From Chryseobacterium sp. MEBOG06 (GTDB taxonomy: Bacteria; Bacteroidota; Bacteroidia; Flavobacteriales; Weeksellaceae): a stretch of 64,000 bases of DNA. The notes under the pieces are model-generated. The model saw only the letters and a list, made by a program, of their open reading frames with translations, made no database searches and was not told the origin of the DNA. Of the stretch, positions 36,835 through 46,632 are shown in pieces. Within the stretch, counting starts at the first letter, position 1; each line of letters opens with the position of its first letter. The stretch is taken from positions 3,286,001 through 3,350,000 of the forward strand of contig NZ_CP084580.1 of assembly GCF_021869765.1 (NCBI RefSeq), in the 5' to 3' direction. Made by a program: the position numbers and the translations under genes.

Positions 36835-36958
36835 TATGATCAAATTGTTCAGGCTTACCCTTATATTATTTAAAAAATATCCCGAACTTTATGGTAAATT
36901 AAGCTTTATGACCCATAGTGCATAATTATTAAAAATTCTATACATATCAAATATTACC

Positions 36959-37177
36959 ATGAAACAAAATACAGATAAAAAACCAGCCAAAACCTGCTAT
37001 AATCATCTTGGCGGGAAACTGGGAATGCTCCTTCTGGAAGAGTTTATTAATAAAGGATGGATTGCAAAAGAACATGCCACCGACAAGTATTTTTATATTA
37101 CCGATGAGGGTACAAAGGGATTTACAAAACTCGGGATTGATCTTTCACAAATAAAATCAGAAGATCTCCAAAAGTAA
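36959..37177 (+). CDS. Short ArsR-type C-terminal domain protein
   Basis: 72 residues. KTCYNHLGGKLGMLLLEEFI-NKGWI and YFYITDEGTKGFTKLGID match the segment that follows the winged helix in some ArsR-family regulators. Here it stands alone, without a recognisable DNA-binding helix pair. Such short versions occur in Flavobacteriia and are annotated as ArsR family; the role is unclear. Transcribed alone, with a terminator-like hairpin at 37219. Confidence 0.6.
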   Translation: MKQNTDKKPAKTCYNHLGGKLGMLLLEEFINKGWIAKEHATDKYFYITDEGTKGFTKLGIDLSQIKSEDLQK

Positions 37178-37218
37178 TCTAAACGAAGGTATACTGCGCT
37201 ACCCATTTACGACTAAAA

Positions 37219-37250
37219 AAGGCCCGGATTATAAAATCCAGACCTTACTT
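37219..37250 (+). terminator. Terminator hairpin (bidirectional)
   Basis: AAGGcCcGGATT / AATCCaGaCCTT imperfect stem with flanking A and T runs; near-copies at 38770 and 50320. It probably once ended the beta-flower gene whose remnant follows. Confidence 0.65.
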
Positions 37251-37304
37251 TTTCATTGATCCACTGAACGGGATCATTTATTTTTCGCAGTGATGATCAT
37301 CACT

Positions 37305-37345
37305 CTAACTTAAAAAAGAAATACTCTACTGTAGCCATTCTCTCC
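37305..37345 (-). pseudogene. C-terminal remnant of a beta-flower repeat protein
   Basis: Minus-strand GCTACAGTAGAGTATTTCTT.. reads ATVEYFFFKLE-stop, matching WAAVAYFFFKVD-stop of the gene at 38846; the 3' flank with TGATCC..GGGATCA is also shared. The rest is replaced by dispersed-repeat copy 3. Confidence 0.6.
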
Positions 37346-37418
37346 GAAGTTTTCTGACTTTGACCATATAAAAAGGAGATTATTTTTATTTTACTGGCTC
37401 AAAGTGAGAAAATTTCAC
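37335..37418. repeat. Dispersed palindromic repeat, copy 3 (degenerate)
   Basis: TCTCCGAAGTTTTCTGACTT .. AAAAGGAGAT .. GGCTCAAAGTGAGAAAATTT. Arms more diverged than in the other copies. It abuts the truncated beta-flower gene. Confidence 0.65.
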
Positions 37419-37608
37419 ATACTTAATGTTCATTATTTATCAATTAATGCAGGAAAATAATCTACATTTTTAAATTATTATTTAAATAAATTAACGAGTT
37501 TATTATCATTCAATAAATTGATATTCAAATAATTAAAACCAAAAATCTCTCTCCATCGTATGATTTATATACTTATATTTAGTACTTAATTTTAAATATT
37601 TTAATACA

Positions 37609-37812
37609 ATGAAGAATTTAAAAAAATTATCTCGTAATTATCTTAAAGATGTAAAAGGAGGACAAGCTTGGTTTGCTGATACATCTTGTGGTGTACAAGC
37701 TACAACGACTCAGAATTGGACTGCAGCAGAAGCTGATGCATGGCGTGAGAGGCTTGAAGCAAATTACTGCGCAACGCCTACTCATAGTGGTCCTGGCAAT
37801 AATCTAGCGTAA
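37609..37812 (+). CDS. Double-glycine leader peptide, bacteriocin-like precursor
   Basis: 67 residues. The leader MKNLKKLSRNYLKDVKGG is the Bacteroidota bacteriocin/peptide leader type with a GG cleavage site at 17-18. The ~49-residue core (QAWFADTSCGVQATTTQNWT..) has two Cys. A peptidase-containing ABC exporter would normally process it, but none is nearby. The GLPGLI gene 53 bp downstream is probably co-transcribed. Confidence 0.75.
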   Translation: MKNLKKLSRNYLKDVKGGQAWFADTSCGVQATTTQNWTAAEADAWRERLEANYCATPTHSGPGNNLA

Positions 37813-37865
37813 TGTAAATTTTTGCACTTATAGTGAAACGATTCCAATATAAGTGCAATTTTATA

Positions 37866-38729
37866 ATGAAAATATCTCTTATGCATTATTATAAAAAGCT
37901 ACTTCAACTATTCATCTTATTTTATAGTGTTTTATCTTATGCTCAATCATACAAACAGGATACTTTGCGTGGCGAGTTTACTTATCAGCTAAAAGCTAAA
38001 TTTGATACACGAACAGAGAATAGATACGAAGAACTATTTTCATTACAAATAGGAGATAATCGTTCATTTTTTGCTAGTACCATATCGCTTAAAGGTGATT
38101 CAGTAATGACAAATTCTGGAACAACAACAAATAATCCTGATGGAAGTATAACTCTTGGTTGGAAAAAAGGAGTAGTAATTCCAAAAACAAATTTATCATT
38201 TACCATTATACAATCCAATGAAAATGTCCAATACTTTAGATGGGTTGGCATGTCATTACTCACCTATAAAGAACCAGTAATAAAGAATTGGAAACTTGTA
38301 GATGAAACAAAAATAATTAATACAATTAGTTGTAAAAAAGCAGAAGCTACCTTTAAAGGAAGAAATTGGATTGCATGGTATTCTCCTGAAATTCCGCTAC
38401 CCTATGGTCCATATAAATTTAGTGGATTACCAGGATTAATAATTAAGATATCAGATGATAAAGGAGATTATAGCTTTGAGCTTGTAAAATCTGTATCTGA
38501 TTCTAAATTGAAAGGAAAACTAATTAACATTAAGAAAAGCAGATTTACCGGAGCAATAGAAACAACACAACCGAAACTTAAACAGGCATTAAGAAATGCA
38601 GATGCCAATGCAGCTGCTGTACTTGCAAGTTATGGAACCACAATCATAAAAGGGCAGGAAATGGTAAGACAAAGAGAAAAAGAAAGAGAAGAAAACCTAA
38701 AATATGAAAATCCATTAGAATTAGAATAA
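37866..38729 (+). CDS. GLPGLI-family exported protein
   Basis: 287 residues from the ATG at 37866; a GTG at 37833 and an ATG at 37881 are alternatives. Signal peptide HYYKKLLQLFILFYSVLSYAQ, beta-rich body, and the family motif FSGLPGLIIKISDDKGDYSF near residue 200, preceded by KAEATFKGRNWIAWYSPEIP. The GLPGLI family is confined to Bacteroidota, is exported, and has no known function, but often neighbours small leader peptides as here. The C-terminus is a charged helix. Confidence 0.88.
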   Translation: MKISLMHYYKKLLQLFILFYSVLSYAQSYKQDTLRGEFTYQLKAKFDTRTENRYEELFSLQIGDNRSFFASTISLKGDSVMTNSGTTTNNPDGSITLGWKKGVVIPKTNLSFTIIQSNENVQYFRWVGMSLLTYKEPVIKNWKLVDETKIINTISCKKAEATFKGRNWIAWYSPEIPLPYGPYKFSGLPGLIIKISDDKGDYSFELVKSVSDSKLKGKLINIKKSRFTGAIETTQPKLKQALRNADANAAAVLASYGTTIIKGQEMVRQREKEREENLKYENPLELE

Positions 38730-38769
38730 AAGAACATGGTCCCGTAAAGCATGTATAAGCTAAAAAACA

Positions 38770-38805
38770 AAGGCTCAGATTATAAAAATCCAAGCCTTAT
38801 TTTTT
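38770..38805 (+). terminator. Terminator between the convergent GLPGLI and beta-flower genes
   Basis: AAGGCTcAGATT / AATCCAAGCCTT with A and T runs on the two sides; serves both directions. Confidence 0.75.
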
Positions 38806-38845
38806 TGATCCATTCAACGGGATCATTTCTTTTTCGCAGTGCTGA

Positions 38846-39256
38846 TTAATCTACTTTGAAGAAGAAATACGCTACAGCCGCCCACTCTTTTTTAATGCCC
38901 CTTGCATAGCCAATAGTACTGTGGCTGCTGTTTTCTACCGTTCCATCGTCTTTGATATAACCCATGGTGGAATGACTGCTATTTTCTACAGTACCGTCAC
39001 TTTTGACATAGCCTACGGTAGAACGGCTTTTGTTTTCTATAGTCCCATCGCTTTTGATGTACCCGATGGTGGAGTGGCTTTTATTTTCGATTGTTCCATC
39101 TGACTTGATATACCCCACAGTGGAATGGCTGCTGTTTTCAATGGTTCCGTCAGATTTGATATAGCCTTTTGTGCTGTGGCTTCCCGACTCTATCGTTTGT
39201 GCACTTGCTATAGAAAGGCCGAAGAGAAGAAAGGAAATAATTCCTATTTTTTTCAT
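38846..39256 (-). CDS. Secreted beta-flower repeat protein
   Basis: 136 residues. Signal peptide MKKIGIISFLLFGLSIASAQ, then about six 17-residue repeats of the form SHSTxGYIKSDGTIENx (residues 26-120) and a hydrophobic end KKEWAAVAYFFFKVD. This matches the five-fold beta-flower proteins of Bacteroidota, small exported proteins of unknown role. Remnants of paralogues lie at 37305 and 54812. Confidence 0.8.
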   Translation of the reverse strand: MKKIGIISFLLFGLSIASAQTIESGSHSTKGYIKSDGTIENSSHSTVGYIKSDGTIENKSHSTIGYIKSDGTIENKSRSTVGYVKSDGTVENSSHSTMGYIKDDGTVENSSHSTIGYARGIKKEWAAVAYFFFKVD

Positions 39257-39554
39257 GATTTTAAAATTTTAATAAGGTTATTGTTTTTGATTTCTTAAAG
39301 ATATTAAACTTGTTTACACTTTTACAAATTTCGCATTCTTTAGTTACAAAGAAATTCATGTAACCTGATATTTTAAGCCTCTTTTATCTGATCTGTTTTT
39401 AAAGAATAGTGCCACTTATCAATAAGTGACACTACTTTTAAACATAAATGTAATAAATATTTAATTTTTTCAAAAGAAATATCCGCGTAAATTCTCTTTT
39501 AAAAACTCAGGTTATCAGGATTTTAAATCTCAATAAGCCAGTTTTTAAAATTAT

Positions 39555-42317
39555 TTATCGCTTGATCACTTTTACTGTTTTTACAAAGCCATCAGCTCCA
39601 TTTACTTTCACCTGATAAACCCCTGATAAAAGAACAGAAACATCAAGTGTTCCTTTAGTATCATTGATCGTTTTCGTAAGTACCGGTTTCCCTGCGGTAT
39701 TGAAAACCGTTACCGAAAGAATCTTTTGGTCATACGAGATCGTCAGGATATCCTGTACAGGATTTGGATAAACTTTCAGCTGATCTGCCTTCGCTGAAAT
39801 TTCATTAGCCGTTTTTGCTGAACCTCCATTAAAAACTACAATCGCTGCAGGGCAGGCAACAGGCGTGAAAATTTTCCTTTGAATATTGGTCCCATCTCCT
39901 ATCGTTCCCCAGGTATTCTGACCACTGATGGCTAAAAATCCATTAGCATTTACAGCCAGTGTATTATTTCCCCCTGCTGCAATATTCTCCCAATTGGAAG
40001 CTGTCCCAATACGCATCGGTGCAGATCTGTGTGTCTCTGTACCATCACCTAATTGGCCCAAACCATTATGTCCCCATGTCCAGAGACTTCCATCTGTTTT
40101 AGTGGCAATAACAGAACCATTAAAGTTGGTGTTAATACTTCTCCAATTTGCATCTGTTCCCACCTGTGTTGGGATATTCCTTGAACCTGTACTTCCGTCA
40201 CCTAACTGGCCCCATTTATTATCTCCCCATGTCCAAAGCGTTCCGTCTGTTTTAATGGCTATCGAGTGGCTTCCTCCTTCATCAATATCTTTCCAATTCG
40301 TTGCTGTACCTATTTGAACAGGAAAAGTGCTTGCTGCAGAAATACCATTACCTAACTGTCCTTTGGAATTATCTCCCCAGGCCCATAGCGTTCCATCTGT
40401 TTTTATGGCGAGCGTATGATTTCCTTTGGATGTGGCAGCGAGCCAGTCTGCTGCTGTTCCTATTTGCACCGGTAAGGTTTTATTGACCGTTGTACTATCT
40501 CCTAATTGTCCTTTGGAATTACCTCCCCAACTCCACAGTGTTCCATTTGATTTTATAGCTACTGTATGGCTATATCCAGCGACAACACTTACCCAGTCTG
40601 TTGCTGTTCCTACCTGTGTTGGCGTATTTCTCTTGGTTGTAGTTCCATCCCCTAACTGTCCCCAGGAATTATTCCCCCAGGTCCAAAGTGTTCCATCTGC
40701 TTTGATTCCTGCGGAATAAGAAGTTCCAGCAGCTATTTTCGTCCAGTTATTTGCAGTTCCAACTGGTGTTGGCTTATTTTTATCAATATTGGTTCCATCT
40801 CCCAGCTGTCCGTCAAAATTATCGCCCCAGGCCCATAGTGTTCCATCTGCTTTGAGCCCTATCGCATGAGAATTCCCAGCTTTAGCACTTTGCCAGCATC
40901 CGGTTTCAGTTGTAGGAAGTGTGGTAAAAGAACCTCCTGCTATCCAATCTACCCAGCTGAAGCCGCAATCAGGTGCCACCCACCAGTAATAAGTGGTATC
41001 AGGTAATAAATTAGTCAAATTGACTGTTGTAGAGGGAGTAGCTCCATTATTTCCTCCAATAGCAGGATTGGTGCTGTAAAGATACAGATATCCATTACTG
41101 GGAGCCTGAGTGGCTGCGGTCCAGTTAATAGTAGCCTTTGAAGAAGTAATATTGGTTGCTGCCAATTGTGTGGGAGGAATGCAAACCCCCGGACAATCAA
41201 TAGAAATAAATGTATTTTTATCATTGTTGACGGTATTGGTAGTAGAAGTTCCGTCACCCAGCTGTCCGTAATTATTTACTCCACAAACCTTTAAAGAACC
41301 GTCAATAGTTTTTACAAGCACATGATTTTTTCCGGCAAAAATCTGTAAGTTGTCCGTAGAAGAGCCTACCTGTACTGGTGATGCTCCACCATTGGCTGAT
41401 CCACTGGTACCATTACCCAAATGTCCGTAATAATTATACCCCCATGACCAAAGTGTTCCATCTGCTCTCGTTGCAAATGTAGCCCCATTTCTGGCAGATG
41501 CATTGAGCCAGTTGGTTGCCGTTCCTATTTGGGCAGGAATATTGCTGCTGACCGTCGTTCCATTTCCTAATTGTCCATAAACATTCGAGCCCCATGTCCA
41601 TAGCGTACCATCTGTTTTGACCGCTACCGAATAACCATCAGAAGCATCAACACTTTTCCAGTTGATATCGGTTCCTATTTGGGTCGGGATCATTTTTATA
41701 ATTTTGGTTCCATCTCCTAACCGCCCGTCAAAATTAGTTCCCCAGGCCCATAATGTCCCATCTGTTTTGATTCCTGCAGAATAGTTATTGCCAGCATCAA
41801 CACTTTTCCAATCCGTAGCGGTTCCGATTTGCGTTGGGGTCTTTTTTGTAATTTTAGTTCCGTCACCTAATTGGCCATCACTATTATTCCCCCAAGCCCA
41901 TAATGTTCCATCTGTTTTGAGTCCTGCCACATGATTTTCTCCTATGCTGACACTCTGCCAGTTGTTGGCTGTCCCCACCTGTATTGGAATTCTTTTTGAA
42001 ACAGTAGTTCCGTCACCTAACTGTCCATAATCATTATCTCCCCATGCCCACAGTGTTCCATCTGTTTTGATAGCAAAAGTCTGGTCATTGCCGGCAATAA
42101 CAATTTTCCAATCTCTTAATATTCCTATTCGGGTCGGGACCTTTTTGCCGTTGACGTTTAGGTCGGCCAGTTGCCCGGAGAAATTAACTCCCCAGCCCCA
42201 CAATGAGCCGTCTGTTTTTATTCCTACTGAATGGTCATTACCTGCACCAAGACTTTGCCAGCATTGGGCAAAGGAATGCAAACTGATGAATACAAATAAT
42301 AAAAGTATTTTTCTCAT
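39555..42317 (-). CDS. RCC1-repeat surface protein with fibronectin III domain and T9SS sorting domain
   Basis: 920 residues. Signal peptide [18 protein letters not shown]. Two blocks of RCC1-like units with the recurring phrase [20 protein letters not shown] (about seven before and six after the centre) should form beta-propellers. Between them is a fibronectin-III-like domain ([20 protein letters not shown] .. [13 protein letters not shown]). The C-terminal type A sorting domain ([17 protein letters not shown] .. [20 protein letters not shown]) marks it for T9SS export and surface anchoring. Ligand unknown. Monocistronic. Confidence 0.92.
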   Translation of the reverse strand: MRKILLLFVFISLHSFAQCWQSLGAGNDHSVGIKTDGSLWGWGVNFSGQLADLNVNGKKVPTRIGILRDWKIVIAGNDQTFAIKTDGTLWAWGDNDYGQLGDGTTVSKRIPIQVGTANNWQSVSIGENHVAGLKTDGTLWAWGNNSDGQLGDGTKITKKTPTQIGTATDWKSVDAGNNYSAGIKTDGTLWAWGTNFDGRLGDGTKIIKMIPTQIGTDINWKSVDASDGYSVAVKTDGTLWTWGSNVYGQLGNGTTVSSNIPAQIGTATNWLNASARNGATFATRADGTLWSWGYNYYGHLGNGTSGSANGGASPVQVGSSTDNLQIFAGKNHVLVKTIDGSLKVCGVNNYGQLGDGTSTTNTVNNDKNTFISIDCPGVCIPPTQLAATNITSSKATINWTAATQAPSNGYLYLYSTNPAIGGNNGATPSTTVNLTNLLPDTTYYWWVAPDCGFSWVDWIAGGSFTTLPTTETGCWQSAKAGNSHAIGLKADGTLWAWGDNFDGQLGDGTNIDKNKPTPVGTANNWTKIAAGTSYSAGIKADGTLWTWGNNSWGQLGDGTTTKRNTPTQVGTATDWVSVVAGYSHTVAIKSNGTLWSWGGNSKGQLGDSTTVNKTLPVQIGTAADWLAATSKGNHTLAIKTDGTLWAWGDNSKGQLGNGISAASTFPVQIGTATNWKDIDEGGSHSIAIKTDGTLWTWGDNKWGQLGDGSTGSRNIPTQVGTDANWRSINTNFNGSVIATKTDGSLWTWGHNGLGQLGDGTETHRSAPMRIGTASNWENIAAGGNNTLAVNANGFLAISGQNTWGTIGDGTNIQRKIFTPVACPAAIVVFNGGSAKTANEISAKADQLKVYPNPVQDILTISYDQKILSVTVFNTAGKPVLTKTINDTKGTLDVSVLLSGVYQVKVNGADGFVKTVKVIKR

Positions 42318-43052
42318 ATTTTAGATTTTGTCATATTTTCCTACTCATATAGCTTTTCGGTTCCGCTTCCTTTGAATGGTTTCTGAACTCCATGAAAAAG
42401 TGATCTCTGAGAGAAGACTTTTTGCCAACTAAAACCTGTTCTTGCAAAAACAAGAATTTTAATCGGTGAATCAACGTTGATTTTGATAATGTTTTGATTG
42501 ATCAGATAGTGCAGTACTACAACTGATACAACAGCAGACTTCATCCAACTTCCCTAAGAGCATTTCTGTTTTCCAAATCGATAACGGAATATCCGTTGTA
42601 CCTTATTATCGGGTAATTTGAGGAAACAATCAAATTAACCATATTGATTAAATACGATTGGTAGCTCTGAAAAAATTTTGAAGACTTACTATTGTTCTAT
42701 ATTGTTTGAAACAATCAGTTGTGATAAACTAGTAAAATAAATACAGTGTAGCTGTGTACATTTTCATGGTTTAATTAATTTTCAAGATTAGTTTATTAGT
42801 TTTTTTGTAACAATATCATCAATGATGGTATTATTTTCTCAATTGCAAAAGTAAATTTTTCCAGATATCTATCAAATAGTTGTTGAAAAATAATGCTGAT
42901 TTTATTTTTTATGTACATTTTTTATTTTAAAATGCCATACTGAGAATATTTTTTGTAGCACAACGAGGATTTGACCCCTTTAGTATTTTTATATCTATAT
43001 CGTACTGAATATTTTTTCGGAAAAGGGAAGATTTGTATTATAACAGAAAAGT
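42318..43052. other. Intergenic region without a convincing gene
   Basis: About 730 bp, AT-rich. Near 42975-43000 the minus strand reads GGGTCAAATCCTCGTTGTGC-TAC, reminiscent of a tRNA 3' end, but no tRNA can be folded around it. Otherwise nothing is seen. Confidence 0.5.
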
Positions 43053-43090
43053 AAAAAACCTCCCTTATATAAGGAGGTTTTTTGTTTTTT
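43053..43090. terminator. Strong bidirectional terminator hairpin
   Basis: AAAAAACCTCC / GGAGGTTTTTT (43053-43063, 43073-43083) with extra T downstream. No plus-strand gene precedes it. Confidence 0.75.
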
Positions 43091-43222
43091 TAGAAATGAT
43101 AAATTTGAAAGATCACTCTCAAATATAAATAGTTCTATATCAGCACCTTACAGTAGCTATAATACGATGTGAAACTATCTTTAATTATTATCACAACAAA
43201 AGAATATGATTTAATTTAAAAG

Positions 43223-43253
43223 GAAAGAGTTCGATAGAATCCCGAACTCTTTA
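43223..43253 (-). terminator. Terminator of the lysis-type operon
   Basis: AAAGAGTTCG / CGAACTCTTT stem, about 50 bp past the lysozyme stop. Confidence 0.75.
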
Positions 43254-43300
43254 TGATCAAAAGTTGTTTAAACTTTGTAGACTGTTTACAGTCGCATTGT

Positions 43301-43741
43301 TTACTTCGAAAAGAACAGATCAGCTTCTGCTTTTCTTCTGCGGATCAAACCGTTTAAAACTTTTCCTCCGGCAGTAATATATTTGGTGGTGAACCAGTTT
43401 CTGATTTCGGACTCTCCTGCTTTTTTATTGACTAAAGAAAATAGCGTATCAGATCCTCCGGTATTGTAAGTATGTGATACAAGGGCATCATATTGATTTT
43501 GGGTAAGGACCACTTTCACTTTATTGCTGACAATTTTTTCGTAAGTTGGTAAAACAGTCGAAAATAATTCTGTCGCTTTTTCTCTTGTGATTGCGGGATC
43601 TTTCATGGTGACCTTCTTTCCTCCCGGATAGTAGGTATTACCATAACCTATCGTTGGAATTCCTGCTGAATCCAGATAAGGACTAGAGCTGAAGCCTTCA
43701 AATGATACAATCAGATTGATTCCTTTTTGTGATGTTTTCAT
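43301..43741 (-). CDS. Phage-type lysozyme (glycoside hydrolase family 24)
   Basis: 146 residues. The T4-lysozyme triad has exactly the classical spacing: Glu15 (VSFEGF), Asp24 (YLDSAG) and Thr30 (PTIGYG). The C-terminal GGKVLNGLIRRRKAEADLF is the conserved family end. No signal peptide, so it needs a holin or leakage to reach the wall. It overlaps the spanin-like gene by 4 bp and follows the AAA ATPase gene, i.e. a lysis module of a phage-tail-like locus. Confidence 0.92.
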   Translation of the reverse strand: MKTSQKGINLIVSFEGFSSSPYLDSAGIPTIGYGNTYYPGGKKVTMKDPAITREKATELFSTVLPTYEKIVSNKVKVVLTQNQYDALVSHTYNTGGSDTLFSLVNKKAGESEIRNWFTTKYITAGGKVLNGLIRRRKAEADLFFSK

Positions 43742-44307
43742 TTCTTAAAATATTTATAGGTGAAAAAGATGAGTATTAAGGTGATTCCAAGAATGGTAAT
43801 GAAGATCCAGGCTGCGATATCAAATCCATTAAGTTTTATTTTTTTGGTTTCTTCAGAGACTTTTGAAGTCACTTCTTTGGTAGTTTCTTTTGAAGCTGTT
43901 GTCTGGGTTATATCCTGAATAGCATAGACAGCTTCGCTCTTTTTAATCTCAGATTTTTGACTACCAGCCTTTGTATAATGATTACTGATGGTATATTCTG
44001 CGTTTCCCATTATAGAAATGCTTTGAATAGTATCGCTTCCCACAACATTATGGAATACAAAGGGATTGGAGGTATCAGATTTCCCTTTGATCAGCAGGTC
44101 TCCGGATATTTTATTGTTCTCTTCCCTCAACGTAGCACCTGTAGATTCGCTTTGAATTGATTGTAAGGTCTGTAAGACTGAAGAATCAACTTTCACTTTT
44201 TCTGTTGCTTTTGTATTTTCTTTATATGTGGTTGTAATTTTGTGTTTGCTTCGGCAGCCCAACAAGAGGCCGCAGAATATGATCAATAGCAGAACCTTTG
44301 CTTTCAT
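43738..44307 (-). CDS. Lipoprotein with C-terminal membrane helix, spanin-like
   Basis: 189 residues. N-terminal lipoprotein leader with lipobox LLLGCRS (Cys18), a polar Ser/Thr/Lys-rich middle with heptad-like stretches, and a C-terminal transmembrane helix IAAWIFITILGITLILIFF ending in KYFKK. The lipid anchor at one end and inner-membrane helix at the other resemble unimolecular spanins, which disrupt the outer membrane during lysis. Location directly upstream of a lysozyme supports this. No homologous family recognised. Confidence 0.6.
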   Translation of the reverse strand: MKAKVLLLIIFCGLLLGCRSKHKITTTYKENTKATEKVKVDSSVLQTLQSIQSESTGATLREENNKISGDLLIKGKSDTSNPFVFHNVVGSDTIQSISIMGNAEYTISNHYTKAGSQKSEIKKSEAVYAIQDITQTTASKETTKEVTSKVSEETKKIKLNGFDIAAWIFITILGITLILIFFTYKYFKK

Positions 44308-44352
44308 TAGTTTTTGTTTTTAAAATTGAATGCGTTTACCTGTGTGATTTTT

Positions 44353-45669
44353 TTATGAAAAGATCTTTTCTTCTTTTACATATTCTTTTTTGATCCCGTC
44401 TAATAACATCTCTATGCTTACTTTGTAACCTGGTTCATTCAACGCAATTGTTTTTAAACTTACATCCTGTATTACGTTCATAATATTAGAACCTGTGAGC
44501 TCGTATCGTTTGGCGATTTCTTCCAGATCAATGTCTTCAAGGTCTAATTGTTCGGGTAAATTCTGCTGCCAGATACGCAGACGCTCTTCATGCTTTGGAT
44601 TATTGAATTGTATGCAGCTATGAAAGCGTCGCGTAAAGGCTTTATCCATATTATTTTTAAAGTTGGATGCCAAAATGATAAGTCCTGAGAATGTTTCTAT
44701 CTTTTGTAACAAATAAGAAACTTCCTGATTGGCATATTTGTCATGGGCATCTCTTACTGAGGTTCGTTTTCCGAAAATAGCGTCTGCCTCATCAAAAAAT
44801 AAAATCCAGTTTTTATTTTCTGCTTTGTCAAATAACTTAGCCAACTGCTTTTCTGTTTCTCCGATATATTTTGAGACCAGCATAGAAACATCGACTCTAA
44901 AGACCGGACGTTTGGTGTATTTCCCCAAGAGGCTGGCGGCAAGAGTTTTTCCGGTTCCCGGCTCTCCATAAAACAACACCCGGAAGCCCGGCTTAAGTTT
45001 TTTCTGCATGTCCCAGTCTTCCATAAGTATCCGGCTGCTGTTGTACCAGGCCTCAATGCTTTGAAGTTCATCTAATGTGGCGGGCGGGAGTATCAGATCT
45101 GTCCATGACCGGCGCGTATGTAGTTGCTCTGCCGGAAAGTCATTACTCATTTTTGGCAATAGTTCTGTTCCAAACATCAGAGTATTAAAAGCTTCATAAT
45201 GAATATTTATCTGGCTATTCAGTGAGGTATGCTCATGTGCTGAGCCTGAAAAGACAATAAGCTCTTCTTTAATCAAAACTGAATTTGAGCCGAAATAATC
45301 CATTACTTTCAATCGCTCTGAAATGCTGTCTCCACCCAAAATATACTGAACAGCCTGAACTGTTGGATAAAAGAGCCTGCCGTTATCATTGGTTGAACAG
45401 AAGTCAAACAGGACACTACCTGGAAACTCTAAATAAATGCGTTTCAGCAATGACGGATCCAATCTTGGTAGTAAAGCCATTAAAAGAATAACAACTTCCT
45501 GATGGGCAAGCTCTTTCCCTGAAATATAGTCTCCTAATTGAAAACCTTCATGGTCACTAGTTTTAAATTCAGGTGCTCCAACATTAAAATGTTCTGAAGA
45601 ATTGTTTATACGCCATGTAATAACCTCTTCTAAATGCGTAAATAATTTTTGTATTTGTTTTGCCTCCAT
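44353..45669 (-). CDS. AAA ATPase of the contractile-injection-system type
   Basis: 438 residues. The N-terminal ~190 residues are a helical domain followed by the linker RRSWTDLILPPATLDELQSI. The C-terminal AAA+ module has Walker A GEPGTGKT (235-242), the sensor loop SKYIGETEKQLAKLFDKAE, Walker B ILFFDEADAIFG (Asp293, Glu294) and the DAHDKYANQEVSYLLQKIE segment. This text is very typical of the AAA ATPases encoded in eCIS clusters (Afp15/Pvc15 type), thought to act in particle assembly or toxin handling. No sheath or tube gene lies in the window. Separated from the upstream fibre-like genes by three 320-bp repeats. Confidence 0.88.
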   Translation of the reverse strand: MEAKQIQKLFTHLEEVITWRINNSSEHFNVGAPEFKTSDHEGFQLGDYISGKELAHQEVVILLMALLPRLDPSLLKRIYLEFPGSVLFDFCSTNDNGRLFYPTVQAVQYILGGDSISERLKVMDYFGSNSVLIKEELIVFSGSAHEHTSLNSQINIHYEAFNTLMFGTELLPKMSNDFPAEQLHTRRSWTDLILPPATLDELQSIEAWYNSSRILMEDWDMQKKLKPGFRVLFYGEPGTGKTLAASLLGKYTKRPVFRVDVSMLVSKYIGETEKQLAKLFDKAENKNWILFFDEADAIFGKRTSVRDAHDKYANQEVSYLLQKIETFSGLIILASNFKNNMDKAFTRRFHSCIQFNNPKHEERLRIWQQNLPEQLDLEDIDLEEIAKRYELTGSNIMNVIQDVSLKTIALNEPGYKVSIEMLLDGIKKEYVKEEKIFS

Positions 45670-45727
45670 TGGTTTTTTAGTCTTTTTTATTTTTGAAAAA
45701 CACCTGTTATTTTACCAGTAAAAAGTA

Positions 45728-46629
45728 ATAAACCTCAAACGAAAAGCAGCTCACATTGGAGGGTCTCACCAGAACTGCCGAAGCTGTTCTTACAGAGAGG
45801 TTCTCACTCACTGGATTTCCTACTTTTTAAAGAATCAATCTACGCTTGAAAGAAAATAACAGTGGTGATAAACGGTTATTCCACTTTCCGGAGGAGATTC
45901 TAATGTCTAAACATCAGAAAATTCCAATATTCCAAGCGCAAAAGGCGTCCCCTTAATGAGTATCTTACTCGATTGAGGTAATTTTTATGGGTGTAAATAA
46001 GGTATACTCCATCTTTAGGATGTTTCCACTTTATTGTGTGTGTCTTTAATAAACCTCAAACGAAAAGCAGCTCACATTGGAGAGTCTCACCAGAACTGCC
46101 GAGGCTGTTCTTACAGAGAGGTTCTCACTCACTGGATTTCCTACTTTTTAAAGAATCAATCTACGCTTGAAAGAAAATAACAGTGCTCATAAACTATTAT
46201 TCCACTTCCCGGAGGAGATTCTAATGTCTAAACATCAGAAAATTCCAATATTCCAAGCGCAAAAGGCGTCCCCTTAATGAGTATCTTACTCGATTGAGGT
46301 AATTTTTATGGGTGTAAATAAGGTGTACTCCATCTTTAGGATGTTTCCACTTTATTGTGTGTGTCTTTAATAAACCTCAAACGAAAAGCAGCTCACATTG
46401 GAGAGTCTCACCAGAACCGCCGAAGCTGTTCTTACAGAGAGGTTCTCACTCACTGGATTTCCTACTTTTTAAAGAATCAATCTACGCTTGAAAGAAAATA
46501 ACAGTTCTGATAAACGGTTATTCCACTTCCCGGAGGAGATTCTAATGTTTATACATCAGAAAATTCCAATATTCCAAGCGCAAAAGGCGTCCCCTTAATG
46601 AGTATCTTACTCGATTGAGGTAATTTTTA
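45728..46629. repeat. 2.8 tandem copies of a ~320-bp non-coding unit
   Basis: Units begin AATAAACCTCAAACGAAAAG at 45728, 46048 and 46369; the third stops at 46629, next to the stop codon of the 246-aa gene. Copies differ at a few positions only (for example GTGGTG/GTGCTC/GTTCTG after AATAACA). No ORF spans a unit. Internal hairpins such as GAGTATCTTACTC and CAGCTC..GAGCTG-like pairs occur. Confidence 0.95.
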
Positions 46630-46632
46630 TTA

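Noticed and set aside
42341..42544. 67-codon minus-strand ORF upstream of the RCC1 gene
   Set aside because: No coding features or conserved motif; probably chance.
45728..46629. CRISPR or IS interpretation of the 320-bp repeats
   Set aside because: Units are long, directly adjacent, lack inverted-repeat ends and encode no transposase.
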